64,000 nt of DNA from Ralstonia sp. RRA. Its GTDB lineage: Bacteria; Pseudomonadota; Gammaproteobacteria; Burkholderiales; Burkholderiaceae. Each line of letters begins with the position of its first letter. Position 1 is the stretch's first letter. This document shows positions 48,161-55,954 of this stretch, piece by piece. Both the position numbers and the translations under genes were made by a program. The notes beneath the pieces were generated by a model. The model searched no databases. It saw only the letters and a program-made list of their open reading frames with translations, and was not told the origin of the DNA. Where the stretch lies: NCBI RefSeq assembly GCF_037023145.1, contig NZ_CP146091.1, forward strand, positions 3,596,001 through 3,660,000. The letters run 5' to 3'.

Positions 48161-49006
48161 CTAGCGGCCGAACCAGGCGCGCAGTTCTGCGGCGCTGGCC
48201 AGCGGGCGATGCAGTGCGTCGAGGTGGCCTCGCAGATGGGTGATGAGCGCCGCGTTGTCGGGCGCGGTGCTGCCATCGGGCAGCATCATGTTGTTCTCGA
48301 AGCCCAGGCGGGCATGGCCGCCGAGCAGGGCTGCCGCGAGCGCGCATTCGGCTTCACGCGGGCCGAACGCACACATCGCCCACGGCACGTTGGCTGTGAC
48401 CTCGCCGCCGTCGGCCCAGGCTTGCAGGAACGGCAGCAGATCCGACGGGTCCGAGCGCTGCCCCGCCGAGTAGCGGCCGAGCACGAACAGCACCCAGTGC
48501 GGAGTCTCGGGCAACACGCCGCGCGCACGCAGGTCGCGGTAGCGCACCACGTCATCGGCGGAATACAGGATGTACTGGATGGCCGTGCGCGCCGCGGCAA
48601 GCTCGCCAAAGAAGCGCGCGGCTTCCGCTTCGTGCGCAGCATCGGGCGCCAGCTCGCGCAGCGCGGCGGAGATGGCCTCCGGCTGCAAGGCCCGCACCGA
48701 TGCCATCTGTTGTTCCGGCGTGTAGATGCCGACCGCTTCCGTGGTGATCTGGAGGACCAGTGCATCGCCCACGGCCTGCTGCACGGCGGCGATGGCCGGG
48801 CGGTAATGGTCCGGCTCCAGGCTGTGCGTGCCATCGGGGCGGCGCACATGCAGATGCAGCATTGCGGCGCCGGCCTCGACGCACTGGCGCGCGCAGGCGG
48901 CCAGTTCGTCGGGCGTGATCGGCAGCGCGGGGTGATCGACGTGTGTCTTGCGTGCGCCATTGGGCGCAACGGCGATGGCGATGGGCTGGCTTGCTTGGTT
49001 CACCAC
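48161..49006 (-). CDS. beta-keto acid cleavage enzyme (BKACE, DUF849 family)
   Basis: 281 residues; a GTG at 49003 overlaps the aminotransferase stop (GTGA) and is the likely real start, one codon inside. IAIAVAPNGARKTHVDHPALPITPDELAACARQCVEAGAAMLHLHVRRPDGTHSLEPDHY holds the Zn-binding HxH (HLH) motif, and GLENN-like GFENNMM near the C-terminus is the family hallmark. These enzymes condense a beta-keto acid with acetyl-CoA; 3-keto-5-aminohexanoate is the classic substrate. Coupled to the aminotransferase gene, so the pair probably degrades a beta-amino acid. Confidence 0.85.
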   Translation of the reverse strand: MVNQASQPIAIAVAPNGARKTHVDHPALPITPDELAACARQCVEAGAAMLHLHVRRPDGTHSLEPDHYRPAIAAVQQAVGDALVLQITTEAVGIYTPEQQMASVRALQPEAISAALRELAPDAAHEAEAARFFGELAAARTAIQYILYSADDVVRYRDLRARGVLPETPHWVLFVLGRYSAGQRSDPSDLLPFLQAWADGGEVTANVPWAMCAFGPREAECALAAALLGGHARLGFENNMMLPDGSTAPDNAALITHLRGHLDALHRPLASAAELRAWFGR

Positions 49007-50355
49007 ACGGCCTCCGGTGCGTGGGCGGTGGCGGCATCCACGGCGTCGCCCAGGCGTTCGACGATGGCGTCGATGTCCTGCGCGGTGGCGATGAACGGCG
49101 GCGCGAGCAGGATGTGGTCACCGCGCTGGCCGTCGATCGTGCCGCCCATCGGATACACCATCAGGCCGCGCTGCATGGCTTCAGCCTTCACGCGTGCATG
49201 CGTCTTGTGCGCGGGCGGTAGCGGTGCCTTGGTGGCGCGGTCGGCAACAAGCTCGACACCAACGAACAACCCGCGGCCACGCACATCGCCCACGTGGGCG
49301 TGGTCGGCAAAGCGGGCACGCAGTGCGGTGCGCAGTTGCTCGCCGCGCGCCTGCACGTTGGCGAGCAGGTTCTCTTCGGCAATCACCTTCTGCACTTCCA
49401 GTGCAGCCGCGCATGCCGTGGCGTGGCCGATGTAGGTGTGACCATGCTGGAAGAAACCGCTGCCGCGCGTGATGGCGTCATAGATGCGGCGGCTCACCAG
49501 CGTCGCGCCGATTGGCTGATACCCGCCGCCCAGGCCCTTGGCAATGGCCACCATGTCGGGCACCACGCCATCTTCTTCGTAGGCAAAGAGAGTGCCCGTG
49601 CGGCCCATGCCGGACATCACCTCGTCCAGCAGCAACAGCACGCCGTGGCGGTCGCACACCGAGCGGATGCGGCGGAAGTAATCAGCCACCGGCGGCACCG
49701 CACCGGCCGTGGCACCGACCACCGTCTCGGCGACAAACGCGGCGACGTTTTCAGAACCCAGCTCGACAATCTTCGCGTCCAGTTCATCTGCCAGGCGCTG
49801 CACGTATTGCCCGTCGGTCTCGCCGTCGAGGCGCTCGCGGTAAGCGAAGCACGGCGAGACGTGATGCGCGGGCACCAGCAGCGGCAGGAAGGGCTCCCGG
49901 CGCCATGCGTTGCCGCCAATCGCCAGCGCACCGAGCGTGTTGCCGTGATAGCTCTGGCGACGCGCGATGAAGAGCTGGCGCTGCGGCTGGCCGATCTCGA
50001 CGAAGTATTGGCGCGCGAGTTTCAGTGCGGCCTCGATGGCTTCCGAGCCACCGGAGACGAAGTACACGTGATCGAGATCGCCCGGTGCTGCGGCGGTCAG
50101 GCGTGCGGCGAGCTCCTCGGCCACATCCGTCGTGAAGAACGACGTGTGCGCATAGGCCAGCGCGCGCACCTGCTTGCAGATGGCCTCGACCACACGCGGA
50201 TGCCCGTGGCCGAGGCAAGAGACGGCAGCACCGCCGCAGGCATCCAGATAGCGCTTGCCGTCGGAATCAATGAGGGTCATGCCTTCGCCGCCGATGGCGG
50301 TGGGCAGCGTCTTGCGCGGGTCGCGATGGAAGACGGCGGTGGTGGACGGTGTCAT
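49000..50355 (-). CDS. class III PLP-dependent aminotransferase
   Basis: 451 residues from the ATG at 50355. Features: YLDACGGAAVSCLGHGHPRVVEAICKQ, FVSGGSEAIEAALKLARQY (phosphate loop), RRQSYHGNTLGALAIGGN, LLLLDEVMSGMGRTG (PLP-binding Asp) and DMVAIAKGLGGGYQPIGA with the Schiff-base Lys. The class includes omega-amino acid:pyruvate transaminases. It is translated with the downstream BKACE and preceded by a MurR/RpiR gene 16 bp upstream. Likely converts an amino compound into the keto acid cleaved by BKACE. Confidence 0.92.
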   Translation of the reverse strand: MTPSTTAVFHRDPRKTLPTAIGGEGMTLIDSDGKRYLDACGGAAVSCLGHGHPRVVEAICKQVRALAYAHTSFFTTDVAEELAARLTAAAPGDLDHVYFVSGGSEAIEAALKLARQYFVEIGQPQRQLFIARRQSYHGNTLGALAIGGNAWRREPFLPLLVPAHHVSPCFAYRERLDGETDGQYVQRLADELDAKIVELGSENVAAFVAETVVGATAGAVPPVADYFRRIRSVCDRHGVLLLLDEVMSGMGRTGTLFAYEEDGVVPDMVAIAKGLGGGYQPIGATLVSRRIYDAITRGSGFFQHGHTYIGHATACAAALEVQKVIAEENLLANVQARGEQLRTALRARFADHAHVGDVRGRGLFVGVELVADRATKAPLPPAHKTHARVKAEAMQRGLMVYPMGGTIDGQRGDHILLAPPFIATAQDIDAIVERLGDAVDAATAHAPEAVW

Positions 50356-50371
50356 GGTCGGTCGGGGAGTG

Positions 50372-51292
50372 TCAGCGTTGGGTGGGGAGGACGGGCGCGG
50401 GATGGGCGATAGCCGCTTCACTGCGGCGGGCGCTGCGTACGTAGGCTTGTTGCTGCTTGAGTTGGGCGTCGCTGTCGGCCAGGTGGGCGAGCGCGGTGGG
50501 GCCGGCGCGGCGGAACCACGTCATCAGCAGCGCATCGAGCAGCGCCAGCGGCGCAGCCAGCGAATGGAAGAACGACGGGATCGCCACCGGCGCGACCAGC
50601 TGCTGCCATGCCAGCTCTGCGCCGGGCGCGATCGCGCTGTCGGTCACATAGACGAGGCGCGCGCCGCGCGCATGCGCGTACTGCATCGCCTCGATCACCT
50701 CGCGCGTGTATGGGTCGAACGTGACGGCGATGACGACATCGGCCTCCCCGCTAAAACGCAGCGGATCGGCCAGCGTGTTGCCCGCGCCGCTGCACAGCGT
50801 GACCTTGTCGTCGAACAGCTGTGCGGCATAACCAAACGCATGCGTGAGCGCGAGGCAGCTGCGCGCGCCGAGCAGATAGACGCGGCGTGCGGAACACAAC
50901 GCGTCAGCGGCAGCTTCTAGCGCAACCAGATTGGTCGGAGAGAACGCCGATTGCACGTGCGCGCCGATGGCGGTGCCGATGCGCTCGGCATCGGACGCAC
51001 CCGCCGCATCGGTACCCTGTAACGTGCTGGCCCGGCCGGCAAAGCCGTCCGCCTGCTGGCGCAGGTGATTCACGCAGATGTCGCGCAGCGCTGCAAAGTC
51101 TTCAAAACCCAGCGCCCGTGCAAGGCGCGAGAACGTAGCCGGCGGCAGGTCGCAGCGCCGCGCCAGATCGCGCATGGAAAGCAGCGCGATGTCGTGCTGG
51201 TGGGTTTCCAGCAGCATGGCGGCACGCTGCAACTGTGGCGACAGATCTGCTGCGCGGTCGCGCAACGTCTGCATGAGCCCTTCGAAAGTCAT
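50372..51292 (-). CDS. MurR/RpiR-family transcriptional regulator
   Basis: 306 residues. Residues 1-75 form the HTH_6 domain (LSPQLQRAAMLLETHQHDIALLSMRDLARRCDLPPATFSRLARALGFEDFAALRDICV). A sugar-isomerase (SIS) domain follows (ARRVYLLGARSCLALTHAFGYAAQLF, then DVVIAVTFDPYTREVIEAMQYAHARGARLVYVTDS). SIS-type regulators sense phosphosugars, but the downstream aminotransferase suggests an amino-acid-related ligand here. First gene of the operon; the operator candidate at 51311-51340 is just ahead. Confidence 0.93.
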   Translation of the reverse strand: MTFEGLMQTLRDRAADLSPQLQRAAMLLETHQHDIALLSMRDLARRCDLPPATFSRLARALGFEDFAALRDICVNHLRQQADGFAGRASTLQGTDAAGASDAERIGTAIGAHVQSAFSPTNLVALEAAADALCSARRVYLLGARSCLALTHAFGYAAQLFDDKVTLCSGAGNTLADPLRFSGEADVVIAVTFDPYTREVIEAMQYAHARGARLVYVTDSAIAPGAELAWQQLVAPVAIPSFFHSLAAPLALLDALLMTWFRRAGPTALAHLADSDAQLKQQQAYVRSARRSEAAIAHPAPVLPTQR

Positions 51293-51310
51293 CGAGATCG
51301 CGATAATTGG

Positions 51311-51340
51311 TTCAACTGTTTCGTAAACTACTCAGTTGAA
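51311..51340. promoter_or_regulatory. inverted repeat before the MurR gene, candidate autoregulatory operator
   Basis: TTCAACTG-N14-CAGTTGAA, perfect 8-bp arms 19 bp upstream of the start, with a second dyad AACT-ACTC-AGTT inside. AT-rich relative to the surroundings, as expected for a promoter. Confidence 0.6.
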
Positions 51341-51387
51341 ACAAATGAGTCAACATCGGGATCACGCCGAGGTGGCCCAGAAGCAAA

Positions 51388-51450
51388 ACGGCCGCAACCA
51401 AGAAGGTGCGGCCGTCGCGGGCAAACAAAAACGGAGGCCGAAGCCTCCGT
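51388..51450 (-). terminator. two tandem terminators for the minus-strand membrane gene
   Basis: First: ACGGAGGC-CGAA-GCCTCCGT (51431-51450) preceded on the plus strand by AAAA. Second: ACGGCCGC/GCGGCCGT with a 12-base loop (51388-51415), also preceded by AAAA. Read on the minus strand both end in T tracts. Confidence 0.85.
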
Positions 51451-51473
51451 CTAGGGAGTGATGCGCGGGATAC

Positions 51474-51779
51474 TCAGGCGGTCGGGGCGTCCAGCTGCTC
51501 CATGCGGAACTGGAAGAACCCGGCTGCGATGAGACCCAGCAGGCTCACGGCCATGAACGAGCAGGCCAGGGTCATGACCGCCGCCAGCGGGGTCACGCCG
51601 TTCACGATCGGCGTGTGCATCAGGGCCGACAAATTGCCGCCCACCCACATGGTCGCGATCAGCGCCATCAGGCACGTCAGCGCAGCGGCATTGCGCAACC
51701 ACGTCAACCGCGTCTTGCGGCTGATGCCGTCGAAAGCGTGGAAATGGAAGTGGTGGTGACCGGTGCCAACGAGTGCCAT
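51474..51779 (-). CDS. small His-rich membrane protein
   Basis: 101 residues from the ATG at 51779 (ribosome binding site AAGGAGATTCTC). The N-terminus is very rich in His and Phe (GTGHHHFHFHAFDG), then two hydrophobic segments (AAALTCLMALIATMWVGG, LAAVMTLACSFMAVSLLGLIAAGFFQF). The His cluster may bind metal. A short single-gene unit with tandem terminators; I do not recognise a family. Last core-genome gene before the island. Confidence 0.7.
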   Translation of the reverse strand: MALVGTGHHHFHFHAFDGISRKTRLTWLRNAAALTCLMALIATMWVGGNLSALMHTPIVNGVTPLAAVMTLACSFMAVSLLGLIAAGFFQFRMEQLDAPTA

Positions 51780-51994
51780 GGAGAATCTCCTTGTGCTTGC
51801 CGCTTGATAGCGTTGAGTCACTATACCGAGACCTGCGACAGTTTGGCGCAGTTTGCCGCGCTAGGTATACCCTAAGCTGCGGCGCGTCAAGAGATTCTGG
51901 GACAATTTTTGTGTCTGCGACGTTCCGCCACAGATCGGCAGCTGGAGCGGCGCTCCGGCAACTGGAGGGTGTCAGGAAGACGTGGCCGGAAATG

Positions 51995-52023
51995 AAAAAA
52001 GACCTCGCGAAGAGGTCTTTTTT
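51995..52023. terminator. terminator just outside the tRNA-Phe fragment
   Basis: AAAAAAGACCTC-GCGAA-GAGGTCTTTTTT: 12-bp perfect stem with A and T tracts on both sides. On the minus strand it lies right after the tRNA-Phe 3' end and is presumably its original terminator. Confidence 0.88.
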
Positions 52024-52065
52024 GTTGCTCCGCAGAATCGATACGCCTTGCGGAACGAAGAATTT

Positions 52066-52111
52066 TGGTGGCCTGGGGCGGAATCGAACCACCGACACGC
52101 GGATTTTCAAT
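52066..52111 (-). other. 3' half of tRNA-Phe (GAA), island attachment site
   Basis: 46 bp on the minus strand run from the anticodon loop (ATTGAAAATCC; the loop contains GAA) through the variable and TPsiC arms (GGTTCGATTCC) to CCACCA. Left of the anticodon loop the sequence breaks off into unrelated DNA (CCC instead of GG), so the D arm and acceptor 5' strand are missing. This is what remains as the second attachment copy when an element integrates at a tRNA 3' half. Confidence 0.9.
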
Positions 52112-52363
52112 GGGCTCCAGCCCAATAATCGCCGCGCAGCCAAACGCAACAGTCCAATTTATCAAGCACTTAACCGCACGTGAGCGCAGTCAAGCGCAGC
52201 GGCTCGCTGTCAGCACTGGCAGAAAAACGTCAGAACCGGACAGCACGCGGAGTATGCCACAAATCTCTGGCTGGGCAGACAAAGTTTGCATCTGCGTGTC
52301 GCGTCAAATTATCCCCCCTCCGTTTTCTTATACTCAATCCCACAACACATTCGTCAATGCAAC

Positions 52364-52615
52364 ATGGCTCGAGTCCCTGCGGTACATGCAGCCTCCGATA
52401 CCCCTTTCCCAAACGCCCAGGTGGTAGCCCTGCTCACCAAGGCAGACCTGTGCGAGCGCCTGAATATTTCGCCCCGTACGTTGGAGAACATGGTTAACGC
52501 CGGTACTTTTCCGCCATCCGTACGGGTGGGCAAGTACGTCTACTGGAGTGAAATCGCCGTCAATACTTGGCAGCGCCGGATGTTTTCGGCTCAAGAGGCT
52601 TGGACGCTGCAATAG
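52364..52615 (+). CDS. AlpA-like DNA-binding protein (MerR-type helix-turn-helix)
   Basis: 83 residues from the ATG at 52364. The HTH_17/AlpA block reads ALLTKADLCERLNISPRTLENMVNAGTFPPSVRVGKYVYWSEIAVNTWQ, i.e. helix, turn, recognition helix and the P-x-x-V-R wing common to prophage AlpA and excisionase-like proteins. In islands such proteins often steer integrase or excision expression. A TATACT box sits at 52329-52334. First gene after the att site. Confidence 0.82.
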   Translation: MARVPAVHAASDTPFPNAQVVALLTKADLCERLNISPRTLENMVNAGTFPPSVRVGKYVYWSEIAVNTWQRRMFSAQEAWTLQ

Positions 52616-52706
52616 TGAATCGCTGGTCAACGCCCCCACCTGCGAGCCCCATGTACCGCTTCAACAAAGAGGTTCAGGGGGTCAGCAGGCCATCGGGTTG
52701 CTGGCG

Positions 52707-53276
52707 CTACAGTATCGACCTGTGGCTCGCAGCCTGCAGGCTGTACAGCGTAGACCGGGACACACCGAAGTGGCGACCGATTTCAGCAACAGACATTTCT
52801 CGGTCCTTCATCATCGCCAAAGCAGCTCGCTGCTGTTTGACGTCAAGGAGCTGTGGGCGTCCACCTTTGCGGCCCCGCGCTCGCGCTGCCGCCAAGCCCG
52901 CCATGGTTCGCTCCCTGATAACTTCACGTTCGAACTCGGCCAGCGCTGCAAACATATGAAATCCAAGTTTGCCGGAAGGGCTCCCAGTATCGATAGATTC
53001 CTTCAGGGACTTGAACTTGATGCCGCGCTTTTCCAGGTCGTTGACTATGCGGACGAGGTCCTGCAAGTTGCGCCCCAACCGGTCTAGTCGCCACACGACC
53101 AACGTGTCGCCTTCTCGCAGCGCTTTCAGGCACTGGGCGAGTTCTGGTCTTTCGGCCGTTTTGCCGCTCGCCTTGTCTTCATAGGTGTTGGTCGCCCCGG
53201 CCTGTTTCAGCGCGTCTAGCTGAAGGTCGAGTGATTGTTCGCAGGTGCTGACCCGCGCGTATCCAATTACAGCCAT
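52707..53276 (-). CDS. serine recombinase (resolvase/invertase family)
   Basis: 189 residues. Catalytic Ser10 in MAVIGYARVSTCEQ, then VVWRLDRLGRN and EFEREVIRERTMAGLAAARARGRKGGRP form the resolvase domain, and the C-terminal 45 residues are the DNA-binding HTH (SVAEIGRHFGVSRSTLYS). Size and order match Tn3-type resolvases and Hin-type invertases. No transposase gene of the Tn3 kind is near, so it may resolve or invert DNA of the island, or be left from a transposon. Confidence 0.9.
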   Translation of the reverse strand: MAVIGYARVSTCEQSLDLQLDALKQAGATNTYEDKASGKTAERPELAQCLKALREGDTLVVWRLDRLGRNLQDLVRIVNDLEKRGIKFKSLKESIDTGSPSGKLGFHMFAALAEFEREVIRERTMAGLAAARARGRKGGRPQLLDVKQQRAALAMMKDREMSVAEIGRHFGVSRSTLYSLQAASHRSIL

Positions 53277-53279
53277 GCT

Positions 53280-53334
53280 TACCCCTTTTCCAGATGTTGA
53301 TTTCTGGAAGAAATGTTGAACATCTGAAAGGGTA
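53280..53334. promoter_or_regulatory. inverted repeat upstream of the resolvase, candidate res site/operator
   Basis: TACCCCTTTTCCAGATGTT is mirrored with small gaps by AACATCTGAAAGGGTA (55 bp overall). It begins 4 bp upstream of the resolvase start codon, where resolvases bind to recombine and repress themselves. Confidence 0.6.
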
Positions 53335-53464
53335 TAGCTCGGCGTGGCGGTAATGATTTCGTGTACGTCCAGGAAGCAATCGTTTTTTGAATGACCGGAG
53401 AACCCCTTTGCACTTTATCGCGGTGCTTGACCCTCCATGGGGCAAATGACGAGCAGCGTAGTTG

Positions 53465-55024
53465 TCACTCCCAACCGTATGTCGCGCGGTCGTAAAGGCA
53501 CGCCAACTTCCGGAATGCCGTGGCGTATGCTCCCGTTGCGAATCGGTCAGAGTGGTTCGTAAGAAAATCTTGAATCTTTGGATAGTCTTCCTTGGACCAC
53601 TGAGCGAAAGGCAGGTACTGAGCAACAATCTCAGGGGTCAGCCTTTCTATCATTTCAGCAACAGTGAGGTCCCGGTAGTTGCGTCTGTAGCCTTTGGCCA
53701 GGGCTCTCGTTTGAAAGTCGAGTGGCGTCAGATTGACGTACTTGTCTGCTTCAAAACCTGAGGCGTCGTACTCTGCCTGACTATTGATTCCCGCAGCGCG
53801 TAGCAAGAAGAAGATGGGCAGGAACTTCAGACTCTTTGATAGTCTCGGTAACGTCTCCTGCAACACCCTACTGGCTTCGTATCCCTTATCTCTGTGCACC
53901 AGGTCATGATAGATGTCCGCTGTCGTGATGGCCGTATACCCGACGTCACCAAGTTGGGTCCGTTCTTGCTCTTGTAGTTCCGCCGCTACACCTACACCGA
54001 CAACGAATTCAATGTCATCCTTTCCTTCCACGCTATCCACGTCGACTACAACCAGTTTTCCCTGTGGGTCGGTTGTTTTGACTAGCTCATAGAGTTGCTC
54101 CTTGCAATATCGGAGAACTCGCGCTGGAATCTTTCGCTTAGTTGCCTCGATGGCCTCGTAGACGCCAACGAATGATGTCGCCTGTATCAACGTAATCGGT
54201 ATTTGCACATGCTCCAGGGCGATGACTGTCTGCGATATTGAATCAGTTCCATCCTTCGAGCGTTGAACAAAAATGAGATTGTTATTTAGCTGTTGCAGCT
54301 TATCTTGCCCAATGCAGGCACATATTGCGCGGAGCAAGCCTATGATGTTCTCGTCATTGAGTGAATACCCCATGAAAATTACTGGGTGCTCGACGAAGAT
54401 GGTAATTAGCTTGGCGGCAAGATAAGCGTTGCGCTCGTTGAAATCCTTGTAATCATGCTGCGTCAGTACAAGGCTGCGAGGTGTATTAACGCAACCATGG
54501 ATTTTGTAAATTTCGCCAATGGATTGCGGATTCGAAAATAACAACTCGTCCTGTCCGACGTAGACTCTGTAATCCGGGAAAAGAGATTGTAGAAAAGTAT
54601 CCCAGTTGGTGGTTATGATTCCATCGACATTCAGGCGGCTGAGCGCTGCAACTTCGTCGGCGTATTGCCCTTTCGCATGGTCAGAAAATTTGACGCTTTT
54701 TAAGTAGTCGCAGATTTCTACTCGCAATGGGCCTGTGCGCTCTGCGATTTTTGTATGGTGCTTCTCCCTGCTCTGCGCGTAGTCATGGTGGCTCCACCAT
54801 GCCTCATGGAAATCTTCGGCCATTAGTCCTGCTACCAGCGGGAGACTACCGTTGGCGGATGAGAGGTAGTACTCGTACGGCTTGATGTGTTGACAAAATC
54901 TACGCAGGAGCCCGCTCCAATCCTCAAGGCCCAAATACCTCCTGGACAGTCCGGAGCCGGCAAAAAGGAAGGGGCCAGAGCCGTGGGTCTTCAGCAGGTC
55001 AGCGAGCGAATCGGCGATGGTCAT
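53465..55024 (-). CDS. SIR2-like domain protein, likely anti-phage NADase
   Basis: 519 residues from the ATG at 55024; an in-frame start at 55114 would add 30 and cannot be ruled out (no clear ribosome binding site for either). Residues about 15-230 show the SIR2 set: FLFAGSGLSRRYLGLEDW, ITTNWDTFL with Asn140 and Asp142, EIYKIHGCVNT with His176, and VEHPVIFMGYSLNDENII. The about 290-residue C-terminal part (DPQGKLVVVDVDSVEGKDDIEFVVGVGV) is unassigned. SIR2 domains in islands (DSR, ThsA) deplete NAD on phage infection. Clearly AT-richer than the core. Confidence 0.85.
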   Translation of the reverse strand: MTIADSLADLLKTHGSGPFLFAGSGLSRRYLGLEDWSGLLRRFCQHIKPYEYYLSSANGSLPLVAGLMAEDFHEAWWSHHDYAQSREKHHTKIAERTGPLRVEICDYLKSVKFSDHAKGQYADEVAALSRLNVDGIITTNWDTFLQSLFPDYRVYVGQDELLFSNPQSIGEIYKIHGCVNTPRSLVLTQHDYKDFNERNAYLAAKLITIFVEHPVIFMGYSLNDENIIGLLRAICACIGQDKLQQLNNNLIFVQRSKDGTDSISQTVIALEHVQIPITLIQATSFVGVYEAIEATKRKIPARVLRYCKEQLYELVKTTDPQGKLVVVDVDSVEGKDDIEFVVGVGVAAELQEQERTQLGDVGYTAITTADIYHDLVHRDKGYEASRVLQETLPRLSKSLKFLPIFFLLRAAGINSQAEYDASGFEADKYVNLTPLDFQTRALAKGYRRNYRDLTVAEMIERLTPEIVAQYLPFAQWSKEDYPKIQDFLTNHSDRFATGAYATAFRKLACLYDRATYGWE

Positions 55025-55204
55025 AAATATCGTTGACAGGGGTTGGCGGTTGAGCGAAGCACCTGAAGCATTTTGGCAGAAGTCGATGCCGGCAAGGCGG
55101 GATGGTTTTTCCATACGTTGCCGCTTCCGCGTGCCAATACCTTTTTTTGCTCTGTTTCTACAGGGTGTCGCGGTAGTTGGGGGTAACGCATGTTTATACT
55201 GAAT

Positions 55205-55220
55205 GCAGTCATGTGACTGC
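55205..55220. promoter_or_regulatory. palindrome in the SIR2/AlpA divergent promoter region
   Basis: GCAGTCA-TG-TGACTGC, perfect 7-bp arms, just after a TATACT box (55195-55200) and 20 bp before the AlpA-like gene. A regulator bound here would block transcription of both divergent genes. Confidence 0.55.
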
Positions 55221-55239
55221 GAACTCAGTACCGTGACTC

Positions 55240-55509
55240 ATGCAGCAGCTTCTCTTTCCAAAGGCGCTCGCCATCCACATTGGGCTGGCCGAGCAAACTA
55301 TCTACAACCGCCACTCCACTGGCGGAGACCTTCCCAGGGCCATCAAGCTGGGCCATCTGCTTCGATTTCGTCCTGCGGACGTTGAGTCTTGGTTGAATAC
55401 GAAGGGCCAGTCCAGCGCAGTGGAGACCCCGCTGTCGACCCCTGGCCAGCCCTCATCTGGCGGACAACCGTCTGTGGCCGACCAGGTCGCGACCGAACGC
55501 CACCAGTAA
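55240..55509 (+). CDS. AlpA-like helix-turn-helix protein
   Basis: 89 residues. The first 55 form a DNA-binding domain (LAIHIGLAEQTIYNRHSTGGDLPRAIKLGHLLRFRPADVESWLN), the same sort as 52364-52615 but only weakly alike. The tail is polar and disordered. Divergent from the SIR2 gene with the palindrome in between, so it may be the repressor of that promoter. Confidence 0.78.
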   Translation: MQQLLFPKALAIHIGLAEQTIYNRHSTGGDLPRAIKLGHLLRFRPADVESWLNTKGQSSAVETPLSTPGQPSSGGQPSVADQVATERHQ

Positions 55510-55533
55510 GCCCAGACCACGCGCACCCAATGT

Positions 55534-55558
55534 AAAAGGCCCCGGCGGGAACCGGGGC
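55534..55558 (-). terminator. hairpin GCCCCGG/CCGGGGC with T tract on the minus strand
   Basis: Perfect 7-bp stem, 6-base loop, preceded on the plus strand by AAAA. It has no T tract on the plus strand. No convincing minus-strand gene leads into it, so its purpose is unclear. Confidence 0.55.
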
Positions 55559-55710
55559 AGGTGCGCCCATGGCGCGTCTTTACTCGCTGTCAAATGAGTA
55601 TAGGCGCGGAAGTAGCCCATCCCGCCGCTCAGCTCGCGGAGGACAGACATTTCTTGTAGCACCCAGGACACAGCTATTCAGCTGACGCGGCACGCCAACG
55701 AAGTGTGCCC

Positions 55711-55850
55711 ATGTTGCCTCAAGCATCAACGGTCGTTGCCCGACCGAGTACCACACCGGCATCGACCGCCCGGTTCGCTGAACTTGTCAAAAAGATTGGA
55801 ACAAGTGCAACAGACTTATCCCGGAAACGAAAAAACGCTGGACGAAGGAG
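55711..55850 (+). pseudogene. 5' part of a small ORF interrupted by IS21
   Basis: From the ATG at 55711 a frame with AELVKKIGTSATDLSRKRKNAGRR runs to the IS edge. Joining it with 58320 onward gives an intact frame of about 70 codons ending at the TGA 58384-58386 (continuing RANFAMLGGGYPINCVRLTR). The family is unknown to me. Confidence 0.55.
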
Positions 55851-55954
55851 TGTTGATTTGCACGGAATCCTGACCCACCCGAGGTAGGTTTTTGCATCGA
55901 ATGTTGACCCACGTATAGAACACTGTCCCGCTCGGCAACGAGCGGGAGATCGGA

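Noticed and set aside
55580..55762. 60-codon minus-strand frame leading into the 55534 terminator
   Set aside because: No ribosome binding site and no recognisable sequence; the terminator alone is not enough.
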